DNA of 64,000 bases from assembly GCA_965225915.1 (NCBI GenBank), contig OZ245326.1:2852001-2916000 (forward strand), read 5' to 3'. This stretch comes from JAAXHH01 sp965225915. Its GTDB lineage: Bacteria; JAAXHH01. Below are positions 1 through 8,413 of the stretch, in pieces. Numbering within the stretch: position 1 is the first letter of the stretch; every line of letters begins with the position of its first letter. A program made the position numbers and the translations under genes. The notes below the pieces were generated by a model. It had not been told where the DNA came from, searched no databases, and was given only the letters and a program-made list of their open reading frames with translations.

Positions 1-204
1 GTGCTCGTATTGGCGTAGCCCCAGCTGCCTTAACCAACGATACACGACTGTACGCGACCGTGTACTACCAGGCCTGTAATGACGCGGTTTGCCTGGAACC
101 TGGAGAAGTAGCCATGTCTGCCCCACTCGGCCGGTGAGCACGAAGGCCAGGACAAATCCCTCCGATGGCTGACAGCGACCAGGAGGGTGTGAAACAAATC
201 TCAA
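1..204 (-). other. Left-edge segment; possible 3'-ward fragment of an unknown ORF
   Basis: No confident gene. On the minus strand one frame is open from a TTG at 204 to the window edge (about 68 codons). Near the edge it reads SRTVVYRWLRQLGLRQYEH, which looks like a helix-turn-helix segment. No ribosome-binding site was seen and coding bias is unclear, so this may be the start of a truncated DNA-binding gene or simply non-coding DNA. From here to the PcfJ-like gene at 430 the only other structure is a 14-bp tandem repeat. Confidence 0.15.
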
Positions 205-275
205 TTACTGCATATCCTGGTGAAAATGTACCTGCAAGAGAGCAGCGTATAAGTAGAAGCGTTATTGTGGCTGCA

Positions 276-317
276 ATCTATAGCAGCATATCTATAGCAG
301 CATATCTATAGCAGCTT
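276..317. repeat. 14-bp tandem repeat, three copies
   Basis: The unit ATCTATAGCAGCAT occurs at 276-289 and 290-303, with a one-base variant at 304-317. It lies directly upstream of the PcfJ-like gene, where a promoter or operator would be expected. The AT-rich, partly palindromic core (CTATAG) could be a protein-binding iteron or a polymerase-slippage product; the sequence does not tell which. Confidence 0.8.
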
Positions 318-429
318 ATCAACGGCAGTGTATATACATTGTTTATACACCGGCTTACTAAACCCATTCTCCAGAGTGAACCGATCGACTGGTGTACACC
401 GATCCACAGCACTGACCGCTCGTTTCAAC

Positions 430-2250
430 ATGCCTGAAGCCAAACTCAATTCCGACCCTCGCCTCAGCGCGCCCATGCGCCGTCATATTCGTTCGATCCT
501 TATGGACACGGTGGAAGCCTACATGTCCTGGTGCCGTGAGAACAGGTACCATGCCCGTCTGAACAAGACCCTTGCCCAGCGTCAAGAGGAACTGGCCTCG
601 GCGCGGAGGACCTTGGACCGGCAACGGAAAGAGTCCGATCTCAAGGCGCATATTACCGCCCTCGGCCTGGGCTCGGTAGAGGCATACCAGGCCTGGTGCC
701 GGGAAAACGGCGTCGGGGATGGCCGTCAGAAGAGCAAGGCGCAGCGGCAGCAGGAGATTCGTCTCGACCACCACCTGCGCTGCCGGAAGTTTGCCACCAG
801 GTCGACGGCCAGCCAGCACAAAAGGCGACGTAAGGACACCCTGAAACGGATCGCCGCAGGCCAGGCCGACGATCGGGAACTGACCAGTCCCGTCCTGCTG
901 AGGGTTCAACATATCTTTAACCACGCGTTGGATGATTCTGCCGCCCGGGCAGCCTTTCTAACGCTCCTGCTGCACGTCGAGAAACACGGCCGGTTGTTTC
1001 ACCTGAAACCCGCCATACCGCAATACGGACCGCGGCTCGAGAACAATTTCGTGGACGGGATGGCCGTCCTCGCCACCTGGCACGATCACTGGATTCGAAG
1101 GGTCGAGGACTGGCAGCCGGAAAGCCACAACGCCTGTCGACAGTTCGGCGCGCTGGCAAGGCATCTCCTCGCCGATTACGACGTGCCTCCGTGCATGGAC
1201 ACCTCATTCTTCACAGGTATTGATTCCAGTGCCAGGACGCGACAGTACTGGTTCGTTCACGTTGGCACGGGCAAGAACATCCGCAAGGCGGACATTCCAT
1301 TGCGTTTTACCAAGCGCATGGCCCATGAATTCCTGTTTTCCTCTCCACCTGAATACACCGTGGACGCGGCGCTTCGCTGGGCGCAGGTGACAGGTATGGG
1401 CGGCGATGACCTGCTGGCCGAAGCGGTTTGCGATTCTAAGCTCGGTGATCATTTCGAAGAGGACTCTTTCTGGGAGACCGTACTGCATTTCTTCGTGAAC
1501 AGCCCCATGCTCGACGTGGTCCATGTCGGACCGATCGTCGACTACGTTCATCACCAGCGATTCGTTAGGCAGGAGCGGCGTAATCCGGACGGGAGTGTCA
1601 GCCTGGTCGATCCACCCGACCCCGAATTCACCATGAAAGGCCGTACGCCTGAATCCATGCTCAGGCGTGTAGATGCCTGGCACGGCGCACTGTCGAAAGC
1701 AAATACAAAAACACCAAAAACCTGGCCGTCAACCGGTATCCAGGGATTTGAATGTGTGGACGAGGACGATAGGGCGGGTGAGATACGCAATTGGAAGATC
1801 GAGGAAATCCTGAGCGACCGGGCTCTGGCGGAAGAGGGTAAGGCCATGCGGCACTGCGTGGCAACCTACAAGAACTCGTGCGCCAACGGTCACAGGTCCA
1901 TCTGGTCCATGCAGGTGGGGTACCTGAGTTCCGGGAATACCCGCCGCGTCCTGACCATTGAATTGATCAACAACAAAAGGTATATCCGACAGGTGCGCGG
2001 GCGGAGCAACACCCGGCCCCATGACGCCCACAGCGGCCGTGCCCAGGACGGTTGGGACGTGCTGATCCGATGGGCGAAGCAGGAAGGCCTTACGCTGCCC
2101 AGGGAGGGATTCGCCGTTCATGCGCAGAGTTTAGGTTATAATAAAACAAGCGACGGCATTGGGGGACCGCGTTGGAAGCGGCGAGGTATGCCGTCGCTGA
2201 AGGATTGGATATGCTCCCGCGGGGCGCCGGAGTCATATCGAATCTTATAA
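430..2250 (+). CDS. PcfJ-like domain protein
   Basis: Large basic protein of about 606 residues. Its C-terminal third carries the PcfJ-like signature: an EEGKAMRHCVATY segment, then SIWSMQV, a strand-rich RRVLTIEL and a QVRGRSN motif. PcfJ-domain proteins are found on conjugative plasmids and mobile elements, and their biochemical role is unknown. The N-terminal region holds two copies of a motif with the pattern VEAYxxWCREN followed about 10 residues later by AQRQxE, so it contains an internal duplication. The frame is open from a GTG at 328; the ATG at 430 is preferred only because it is an ATG, since neither has a clear Shine-Dalgarno sequence. Nothing adjacent suggests an operon. Confidence 0.7.
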   Translation: MPEAKLNSDPRLSAPMRRHIRSILMDTVEAYMSWCRENRYHARLNKTLAQRQEELASARRTLDRQRKESDLKAHITALGLGSVEAYQAWCRENGVGDGRQKSKAQRQQEIRLDHHLRCRKFATRSTASQHKRRRKDTLKRIAAGQADDRELTSPVLLRVQHIFNHALDDSAARAAFLTLLLHVEKHGRLFHLKPAIPQYGPRLENNFVDGMAVLATWHDHWIRRVEDWQPESHNACRQFGALARHLLADYDVPPCMDTSFFTGIDSSARTRQYWFVHVGTGKNIRKADIPLRFTKRMAHEFLFSSPPEYTVDAALRWAQVTGMGGDDLLAEAVCDSKLGDHFEEDSFWETVLHFFVNSPMLDVVHVGPIVDYVHHQRFVRQERRNPDGSVSLVDPPDPEFTMKGRTPESMLRRVDAWHGALSKANTKTPKTWPSTGIQGFECVDEDDRAGEIRNWKIEEILSDRALAEEGKAMRHCVATYKNSCANGHRSIWSMQVGYLSSGNTRRVLTIELINNKRYIRQVRGRSNTRPHDAHSGRAQDGWDVLIRWAKQEGLTLPREGFAVHAQSLGYNKTSDGIGGPRWKRRGMPSLKDWICSRGAPESYRIL

Positions 2251-2407
2251 CCATTCGCAGGCAATCGATTGTGGTCGTGATCTCGTCACGTGTTTTCGAT
2301 TCCTGCTTTTGTACTACCCTGTTAGACGCGGGAAAATCACAAAAAGATCCATCGAATGTACAACGTGTGCGATTTTTTGTTCTCAACTATAGGAGAACGA
2401 ACGGTCT

Positions 2408-2872
2408 GTGAATATTGAGGTCGTCACCTTTCTAGCCGCTATTACGGGCTTTATGGGACTGACCGCGAACATGGTTCTCGTCGCGATGAACCGTCATCGG
2501 CGGGAATTCATGTGGCCGGTCGCGCTAATCGTTTTCGCCCACGTTCTCATGGTGTGGCATTTCAGGTACGAATGGGAGATTTCCCAGGCGACGAGAAACG
2601 GTTATGCCGGGTTCTTTATCTTCCACACGGCCCTCCTCAGTATAATGGCCGCCCCGATGGTGGGGCGCCGGCACGTCCGATGGCTGGTGGCCTTCTCGTT
2701 CGTCGTTGTCGCCATGGGAGCCAGCGGCGCCGTGCTCAGATACGATGAAGTGGCGATATATCGTTTGCCCGTATTTCTCTGTGCCGTTGCCGGTCTTTCG
2801 GCGATTGCGTACTGGTTGTACGAACCGGTGAAGGCACAGTTTATGCGGGTGTTCGGGAACAAACCGGCATAG
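2408..2872 (+). CDS. Small integral membrane protein, unknown function
   Basis: About 154 residues with four predicted hydrophobic segments (roughly residues 5-25, 35-52, 65-85 and 90-110), a possible fifth near 120-138, and a short basic tail. It starts with GTG at 2408, preceded by AGGAG at 2391-2395. No family is recognised and no catalytic motif is visible. It stands alone: the PcfJ-like gene ends 157 bp upstream, and a separate ribosome-binding site serves the next gene. Most likely an inner-membrane protein. Confidence 0.6.
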   Translation: MNIEVVTFLAAITGFMGLTANMVLVAMNRHRREFMWPVALIVFAHVLMVWHFRYEWEISQATRNGYAGFFIFHTALLSIMAAPMVGRRHVRWLVAFSFVVVAMGASGAVLRYDEVAIYRLPVFLCAVAGLSAIAYWLYEPVKAQFMRVFGNKPA

Positions 2873-2900
2873 CAGCGATCTTTGTCGACGCGGGACTCAG

Positions 2901-2945
2901 CCAGACCGACCGACAACCAGACCGACAGCCAGCCAGACCGACCGG
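2901..2945. repeat. Degenerate CCAGACCGAC repeats
   Basis: The intergenic stretch between the membrane protein and the dioxygenase gene contains several imperfect copies of CCAGACCGAC / CCGACAGCC in about 45 bp. This is simple-sequence DNA with no coding potential; it lies just upstream of the PhyH gene ribosome-binding site. Confidence 0.6.
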
Positions 2946-2991
2946 CAGACTTAGCAGATTTGACTACAACAATCCTGGAGGAGATGGTACG

Positions 2992-3801
2992 ATGATGAGC
3001 CTTGAAGACCAGAAGGCCTTTTTCGAGGAAGTAGGATACCTGGTGGTCGAAGACGTGCTGTCGGAAGAGGAACTGGCCGTGTGCCGGGAGGAAATCGAAC
3101 GGTTGCACCGGGTTTCAGCAGAACTCGAGGCCGCGGGCGATCCGGCATTCGGGCATTTTCAGCGTGAACCGTACGCCGAAGGGATCAACCGGCCAGACGG
3201 TCTGCCTGTGCTGCGGAAAATCGAAGGCACACGGGATATCTCGGAAGTCTTTCGAAACCTTGCGGTAAATCCAATCCTGCTTCGGGTGCTGCGTGGGTTG
3301 CTCGGACCGGACCTGCTGTTGTTCCGAAGCACCTTGATGCTCAAACCCGCCTTTCACGGCTCCGCCCACGCACCCCACCAGGATTCGGCCTACTGGCCCA
3401 TCGATCCTCCCGCACTCGTGACGGTCAGCATCGCCCTGAACGAAGCCACGCCCGAGAACGGCTGTTTCAACGTTATTCCGCACAGTCACAGGTGGGGACT
3501 GAAAGACTGGGGATTGATCGCACAGGCGCAGGACAAGGAACTGGAGTACGAAAACGACGTGAACGATGCGCAGCAGATCGACGTGCCTCTGAAGGCGGGA
3601 AGCGCACTCTTCTTCCACAGCCTCATGGTGCACGGATCGGGGCCCAACAGGTCACCCCGATCCCGGAACACGGCCCTGTACGCCTATTTCTCCCCCCACG
3701 TGCGTTACTTCCCACCGGACGGAGAACCGCGGGAGAAGACGTACCCCGTGGTAGCCGGACTGGACGGCAGGGAGAAGTTCACGTTGGAGGCAGTGGATTA
3801 G
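2992..3801 (+). CDS. Phytanoyl-CoA dioxygenase (PhyH) family protein
   Basis: 269-residue Fe(II)/2-oxoglutarate-dependent oxygenase of the PhyH family, close to the usual family length. The iron facial triad is visible as H129-x-D131 (within APHQDSAYW) and the distal H214 (LMVHGSGPN), with an Arg near 223-225 placed to bind 2-oxoglutarate. It starts at ATG 2992, preceded by GGAGGAG at 2977-2983. Family members hydroxylate diverse small molecules, and the substrate cannot be read from sequence. Such genes are highly expanded in Latescibacterota and related uncultured phyla (recalled from general knowledge). Confidence 0.88.
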   Translation: MMSLEDQKAFFEEVGYLVVEDVLSEEELAVCREEIERLHRVSAELEAAGDPAFGHFQREPYAEGINRPDGLPVLRKIEGTRDISEVFRNLAVNPILLRVLRGLLGPDLLLFRSTLMLKPAFHGSAHAPHQDSAYWPIDPPALVTVSIALNEATPENGCFNVIPHSHRWGLKDWGLIAQAQDKELEYENDVNDAQQIDVPLKAGSALFFHSLMVHGSGPNRSPRSRNTALYAYFSPHVRYFPPDGEPREKTYPVVAGLDGREKFTLEAVD

Positions 3802-4218
3802 CCGGAAGTTGAAACTGGCTGGCCGACCTGTTCGATGGCACGCAGTCGGTTAGCACTGAAGCGGTTCCCACAAGATTCCTGTATTCCCCTTGAAGCCACG
3901 CTCGTTCCCGCCTGATATCTTCGGTATCACCTCTCCTTTTATACAATTTCCAGCGCTCGATACCCGATGCCCCCAGAACCGATATCCTGGTGGTTTCCAT
4001 CTCCTGAAGTTCGATCAAGGCATCGATCACGGTATGGGGATCTATATCGCCATAGCTGTTGCAAAGTACGTTCAGGCGCTTCCGCAGATCAGGCGGATGA
4101 TCGAAACCCACCTTCCGTGTACCGCAGGCGTCCACCGGTGCATGGGCCTGCAAACGGTGTTCCCTATCCGCATGACTTTGTTGATCGAACCGCTTCGATG
4201 ATCATTGTCTTCCATCAT
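3779..4218 (-). pseudogene. Remnant of an aminoglycoside phosphotransferase-like (APH family) gene
   Basis: Two ends of one gene joined with the middle missing. From ATG 4218 (RBS AAAGGAAA just before) the frame reads an APH-type N-terminus, VMRIGNTVCRPMHRWTPAVH. About 60 bp later a different frame reads an APH-type C-terminus, with DLRKRLNVLCNSYG, DPHTVIDALIELQ and RRERAWLQGEYRNL. The central kinase core, including the expected HGDxHxxN catalytic loop, is absent and the two ends are out of frame. This is an internal deletion, so no functional kinase is expected. The last codons overlap the 3' end of the dioxygenase gene on the other strand. Confidence 0.7.
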
Positions 4219-4280
4219 CGATTTCCTTTACGTTAGGCAGACAGAAAACAACAACTTCTCGTAGCGCTCAGGAGTATTTC

Positions 4281-5018
4281 ATGTACTACGACCAGAAAGA
4301 CCATGATGTACGGTGTAAATGGGGCGCTGAGGGGCTGGCAGAACTGCTCCCCAGCAGCCAGGCCATTGTCATCGTAGATGTGCTGTCGTTTTCCACCTGC
4401 GTAGACATTGCGGTGAATAATGGCGCAGTCGTTTATCCCTACCGGTCCAGGGACCGTACCGCGGTTGATTACGCCAGGACCCGTAACGCGCTTCTGGCCA
4501 ACTTCAACCGGGATTATGAAGAAGGTGGATATTCGCTTTCTCCATCTTCCCTGGTAGACATATCCCCGGGTACCTCACTGGTCCTTCCTTCGCCCAATGG
4601 CTCCACGCTTTCCCTGTCGTCCGGCAACCTGCCGACTTTCGCTGGATGCCTCAGAAACGCTTCCGTCCTGGCCAACAAACAGCAGCAATATGGTACGGGG
4701 ATCAGTATCGTCCCCGCGGGCGAACGCTGGAAGAAACAGGAGACCCTGAGACTCGCCATCGAAGACCTGGTCGGTGCGGGAGCCATCATCCATGCGCTGA
4801 AAGGGTCCCGCTCGCCCGAAGCCGTATCCGCGGCCACGGTGTATAACGAGTTTAAGGATAAGTTGGGATTGATCCTCGGCGCATCAAGTTTCGGGAAAGA
4901 GTTAATCGGACGGGGATTCGAACGGGATGTTCGCCTGGCGGCTGCGTTGGATGTGAGTAACAGTGTTCCGATGCTTGTTGAGGAAGCGTATCGATCTCCA
5001 CTTTCCCAGACTTCATAG
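4281..5018 (+). CDS. comB: 2-phosphosulfolactate phosphatase family protein (ComB)
   Basis: 245-residue protein matching the ComB family, a Mg-dependent acid phosphatase named for 2-phosphosulfolactate hydrolysis in coenzyme M synthesis. Visible family motifs are IVDVLSFSTCVDIAVNNGA near residues 31-49 and LPSPNGSTLSL near 102-112. It starts at ATG 4281 with AGGAG at 4270-4274. Bacterial homologues are widespread without coenzyme M, so the natural substrate here is uncertain. The convergent C45 hydrolase gene ends 5 bp downstream. Confidence 0.85.
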   Translation: MYYDQKDHDVRCKWGAEGLAELLPSSQAIVIVDVLSFSTCVDIAVNNGAVVYPYRSRDRTAVDYARTRNALLANFNRDYEEGGYSLSPSSLVDISPGTSLVLPSPNGSTLSLSSGNLPTFAGCLRNASVLANKQQQYGTGISIVPAGERWKKQETLRLAIEDLVGAGAIIHALKGSRSPEAVSAATVYNEFKDKLGLILGASSFGKELIGRGFERDVRLAAALDVSNSVPMLVEEAYRSPLSQTS

Positions 5019-5022
5019 TATC

Positions 5023-6054
5023 TCACACTTCATACGCCGTCCACGCACCCAGGCAACCATGCCCGCGCCGCACATGCAGCAGTCGTTTTTCGGGTTCGGC
5101 TATATAACCTGAAATCGAATGCATCTGCACTGCACCGTGCCTGCAAATGCCTCCCGGGTCATTTTCGTGATCCGCTAGCATCCGCTTGATCGAATCTACT
5201 GTGATGGTTCCCCATTGTTCCTGGACCAGGACTCGAATGCGGTCCAGACGCGGACAGGAATCAGGCAGATAGCCGGACTCGTGTTCGGTAAACGGGGATG
5301 TCAGATAGTGGTTCGTATGCAGGCACGCATCCGGGTGCGAGTCCTGGTACAAGGCAATCCCCTCTGGCCGCACTTCCACGGAACCAATGTGTCCCAGTCC
5401 ATCGCATAACAGCACGTTTGCGGCGGAGCAGGTGCGGTTTTTCGCCAGCAGTGCCACACAGTCTTCAGCCGTCCGTTGCTCCAGTATCAGACGCTTGAGC
5501 GGGTAATGGGGCAGTCCCATCTGCCAGGTAAAACCATACAGCGCGTTGGCAAAATGGGAGACGCCGTATTCGTTCATCCCGGCATATCCCAGCTGCCCGG
5601 CAAAAGTGAACATCAGTGCGCGGGGACGGCCATCGCTGGGATTGATGCGTAGCAGTATCGCGACGTCGGCGTATTCCGGTTCGAGGTCCTGGTTTTGTCC
5701 GGCCAGTGTACTCCCATCCGCCGTGGCCGTCCGCGTCAACGCAAAGGCAGTACAAGCCCCAACCGGCTTCTGTGCGGCTTCGGCACGTACCTGGCACAAC
5801 ACGGCTTCTTCCAGGCTGATATCCGCACCTGAAGCCAAACCCCTTACCTCTTCGGCATAGGCTTTACTCAGCGACTCAATTAACGGCCAGAAACCCATCG
5901 CGTTACGGCATAAAACGTCTCGGGGCTGCCCCGTTAAACGTTCGATCCAAAGCAGGTAACGTTGTACCAGGCCGGCAGCCTGCGCGCCGTGCTGATAGCC
6001 CATCTCGTATGCGCTGCCTTCTACTTCTACGAGGGGAAAGGTGTGATCGATCAT
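5023..6054 (-). CDS. C45-type Ntn hydrolase (acyl-CoA:6-APA acyltransferase-like)
   Basis: 343-residue protein of the peptidase C45 / isopenicillin-N acyltransferase-like family. After autocleavage these expose an N-terminal cysteine that hydrolyses or transfers amides. The likely nucleophile is Cys101 in VGACTAFAL, followed by GSTLAGQNQDL and MNEYGVSHFANAL, all typical of the family. The short N-terminal piece before Cys101 fits a self-cleaved pro-segment, with YEMGYQHGAQ near residue 20. A truncated paralogue of this gene's first 27 codons lies at 13818-13952. Substrate unknown. Confidence 0.82.
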   Translation of the reverse strand: MIDHTFPLVEVEGSAYEMGYQHGAQAAGLVQRYLLWIERLTGQPRDVLCRNAMGFWPLIESLSKAYAEEVRGLASGADISLEEAVLCQVRAEAAQKPVGACTAFALTRTATADGSTLAGQNQDLEPEYADVAILLRINPSDGRPRALMFTFAGQLGYAGMNEYGVSHFANALYGFTWQMGLPHYPLKRLILEQRTAEDCVALLAKNRTCSAANVLLCDGLGHIGSVEVRPEGIALYQDSHPDACLHTNHYLTSPFTEHESGYLPDSCPRLDRIRVLVQEQWGTITVDSIKRMLADHENDPGGICRHGAVQMHSISGYIAEPEKRLLHVRRGHGCLGAWTAYEV

Positions 6055-6427
6055 GTTGTCCTATATTCGTGAATAAGGGTTATTGTACACCTCGGCGCCC
6101 TTTTAAAATCGTTGCAGGCTAGCCAGTGTCCAAACTTCAGAGGGTCAGGTCGGCGATAGCTACGACAACGCCAATGCCGACCGTTTCATCAGCAACTCAG
6201 ATACGAGGATAATCAATCAGCATGTCGTAATCAAGTGGACTTGACCCAGTGTTGTAGATACGTATCTTTTAAGAACATATCGTTTCTTTCCTCAAAACCT
6301 CATTACTGTGCGACCATAAGCCGTTGTTGCTAAAACAAGACAACCAGAGAATCGACTTAAGATGCTACGCAACCGAATATAAAGTGGTAGGGATTAAGGG
6401 TGTAACCAACCCAATGGTAGGGACTCG
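6055..6427. other. Intergenic region between divergent C45 and HNH genes
   Basis: 373 bp without a gene. It must hold the promoters of both divergent genes. A plausible plus-strand promoter is TTGACC at 6241-6246 with TATCTT at 6263-6268 (16-bp spacer). It overlaps a 10-bp perfect palindrome, GATACGTATC, at 6258-6267. Nothing else was recognised. Confidence 0.35.
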
Positions 6428-7348
6428 ATGGATATCAAACTAGTTGTGGCGGTGACCGATGGAGAATGGTTCGAAACACTACGCAGCATACCGCAGTTGG
6501 ACGAAGTGAATTTCTGGTCGCCATCTCCAACCAGTTTCAAGGCACTCCGGCCGGGTGAATTGTTCCTGTTCAAGCTGCACGCTCCGCGCAACGTGATCGC
6601 CGGAGGCGGCATCTTCACCTATGCCAATGTGTTGCCCTGTTCCCTTGCCTGGGAGGCATTTCGGGAATTGAACGGCGCACGTTCGGCACAGGAGATGCGT
6701 ACACGGATTATGAAGTATAAAAAGATCAACCCAGCGGATCGGAGTGATTTCAAAATTGGTTGCCGCATACTTACCCAGCCGTTCTTTCTCGATGAATCCG
6801 AATTCATTCCGGTACCTCAGAGCTGGTCGCCCAATATAGTTTCGTTAAAGTCATTCAGTACGGGTGATTCTGACGGAATGACATTGTGGAATGCAGTAAA
6901 TGACCGGTGGATACGGCCACATGCTACCGGTATGGTCGCTGAACCGGATCGATTCGGTAAGCCACAACTCGTTCAGCCACGCCTGGGTCAAGGTGCATTC
7001 CGGGTGCTCGTGACCGACATCTATGATCGACGCTGTGCTGTGACACGCGAACGGACGCTGCCCGCACTGGACGCGGCTCATATCCGACCATACAGTGACG
7101 GCGGTTTTCACGAGGCGAGTAACGGTCTATTGCTCCGCCGAGATATCCACAGCCTGTTCGACACCGGCTATGTAACGGTCACACCCGATCATCATTTCGA
7201 GGTAAGCCGACGCGTTCGGGAAGAGTTCGAGAACGGCCGGGAATACTACGCTCTGCACGGCCAGCAAATTGTGGTCCCTGGTCAGGTCCAAGACAGACCC
7301 GATCCCGATGTACTGACCTGGCATAATGAGCACTGCTACAGGGGATGA
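6428..7348 (+). CDS. HNH endonuclease, putative restriction-type (first of tandem pair)
   Basis: 306 residues. The C-terminal half is an HNH_2-type nuclease: RRCAVTRE, ALDAAHIRPYSDGG, ASNGLLLRRDIHSLFD, with the first catalytic His in DAAHI and the last in DIHSLFD. The N-terminal half (EVNFWSPSP, ALRPGELFLFKLHAP, IAGGGIF) is shared with proteins annotated as putative restriction endonucleases and may be a PUA/EVE-like modified-base reader; this is inference. The gene is followed after 6 bp by a second HNH gene on the same strand, suggesting co-transcription and a paired modification-dependent restriction role. Confidence 0.8.
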   Translation: MDIKLVVAVTDGEWFETLRSIPQLDEVNFWSPSPTSFKALRPGELFLFKLHAPRNVIAGGGIFTYANVLPCSLAWEAFRELNGARSAQEMRTRIMKYKKINPADRSDFKIGCRILTQPFFLDESEFIPVPQSWSPNIVSLKSFSTGDSDGMTLWNAVNDRWIRPHATGMVAEPDRFGKPQLVQPRLGQGAFRVLVTDIYDRRCAVTRERTLPALDAAHIRPYSDGGFHEASNGLLLRRDIHSLFDTGYVTVTPDHHFEVSRRVREEFENGREYYALHGQQIVVPGQVQDRPDPDVLTWHNEHCYRG

Positions 7349-7354
7349 TGAAGT

Positions 7355-8284
7355 GTGATGATTCGGGATGATGACGATGCTCGGATGCGTATGGCCGCTT
7401 TCTCGTATATACGGCAGCTGACGGAAACGCATGGCCACCTGACAAAAAACGAGTTAGCGCCGGGTTTAGTATTTGAAGGTAAGCGGATCCCTTTGTTCAA
7501 TCCGCAAAGAGGGATCTTCAAACCCCGCCAGATGAGGTACCTTCTTTCGATCCGTACCGTGTTTCCCCGCCCAGGAGCCCGGGTCTGGTATGATGACCAG
7601 CGACAGGTTCACCAGCAGATTTACGAAGGCGATGAAGCGGTGGACTACGCGTTCATGGGGCAGGATCCGGAAGCGGCGGACAACCGGTGGCTAAAAGAAG
7701 CTTTCGAGAATCAAAAACCAGTAATCTATTTTCTGGGTGTATCTCCCGGACGATACCAGGCAATCATCCCAACATACATTTCTGGATGGGATGGTTTCGC
7801 ATTGAAATCAACGCTGACGTTCGGCAGTCCCAATCAGGACGTACTTTCTGCACCGGGCAGTGAAATCGAACGCAGGTATGGGTTGCGCATGGTAAAAGAA
7901 CGCTTACACCAGGCCACGTTCAGGGAAGCGGTGCTCTATGCCTATGGTGGCCGTTGTGCAATAACCGGCCTGCCGGAAAAGCAGCTTCTCGACGCAGCCC
8001 ATATCGTCTCCGATGGGGACGAGGCATTGGGACAACCCGTTGTGCCGAACGGACTTTCCCTGTCCAAAATCCACCATGCCGCATTCGATGCGCACCTGAT
8101 CGGTATCGACCCCGATTACCAGCTGCATGTATCAGATCGCTTGCTTGATCAGGACGATGGTCCCATGCTCCAGGCACTTAAACTGCTCGAAGGATCCACG
8201 CTTCACCTTCCTTTTCGCGCCAAGGACAATCCCGATAGAGGTCGGTTGGACCGTCGCTTTGAAGAGTTTAGAAAGGCCGGTTGA
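7355..8284 (+). CDS. HNH endonuclease, putative restriction-type (second of tandem pair)
   Basis: 309 residues. HNH_2 nuclease at the C-terminus: GRCAITGL, LLDAAHIVSDGDE, PNGLSLSKIHHAAFD, then a conserved tail ending RRFEEFRKAG. The N-terminal half (LFNPQRGIFKPRQM, RVWYDDQRQ) resembles the SRA-like half of ScoMcrA-type nucleases (inference from recalled motifs). Start is GTG 7355 or the adjacent ATG 7358; GGGGAT lies just upstream. A decayed copy of its last 45 or so codons sits at 15127-15264. Tight spacing to the preceding HNH gene argues for a two-gene unit. Confidence 0.8.
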   Translation: MMIRDDDDARMRMAAFSYIRQLTETHGHLTKNELAPGLVFEGKRIPLFNPQRGIFKPRQMRYLLSIRTVFPRPGARVWYDDQRQVHQQIYEGDEAVDYAFMGQDPEAADNRWLKEAFENQKPVIYFLGVSPGRYQAIIPTYISGWDGFALKSTLTFGSPNQDVLSAPGSEIERRYGLRMVKERLHQATFREAVLYAYGGRCAITGLPEKQLLDAAHIVSDGDEALGQPVVPNGLSLSKIHHAAFDAHLIGIDPDYQLHVSDRLLDQDDGPMLQALKLLEGSTLHLPFRAKDNPDRGRLDRRFEEFRKAG

Positions 8285-8413
8285 GTCACAGTATTCAATC
8301 TGTCATTACTGCATACCGAGATCCGACACCCGGATTAAGCGAGTACCACCGAAAAAACGTGCGTGACCGAAACCGAGCCCTACCGGACTACAGAAAAGAC
8401 GCGTCCTGCCGAC

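Noticed and set aside
2172..2411. 79-codon open frame overlapping the end of the PcfJ-like gene
   Set aside because: No RBS, no recognisable motif, and it spans the promoter/RBS region of the next gene; a shadow frame.
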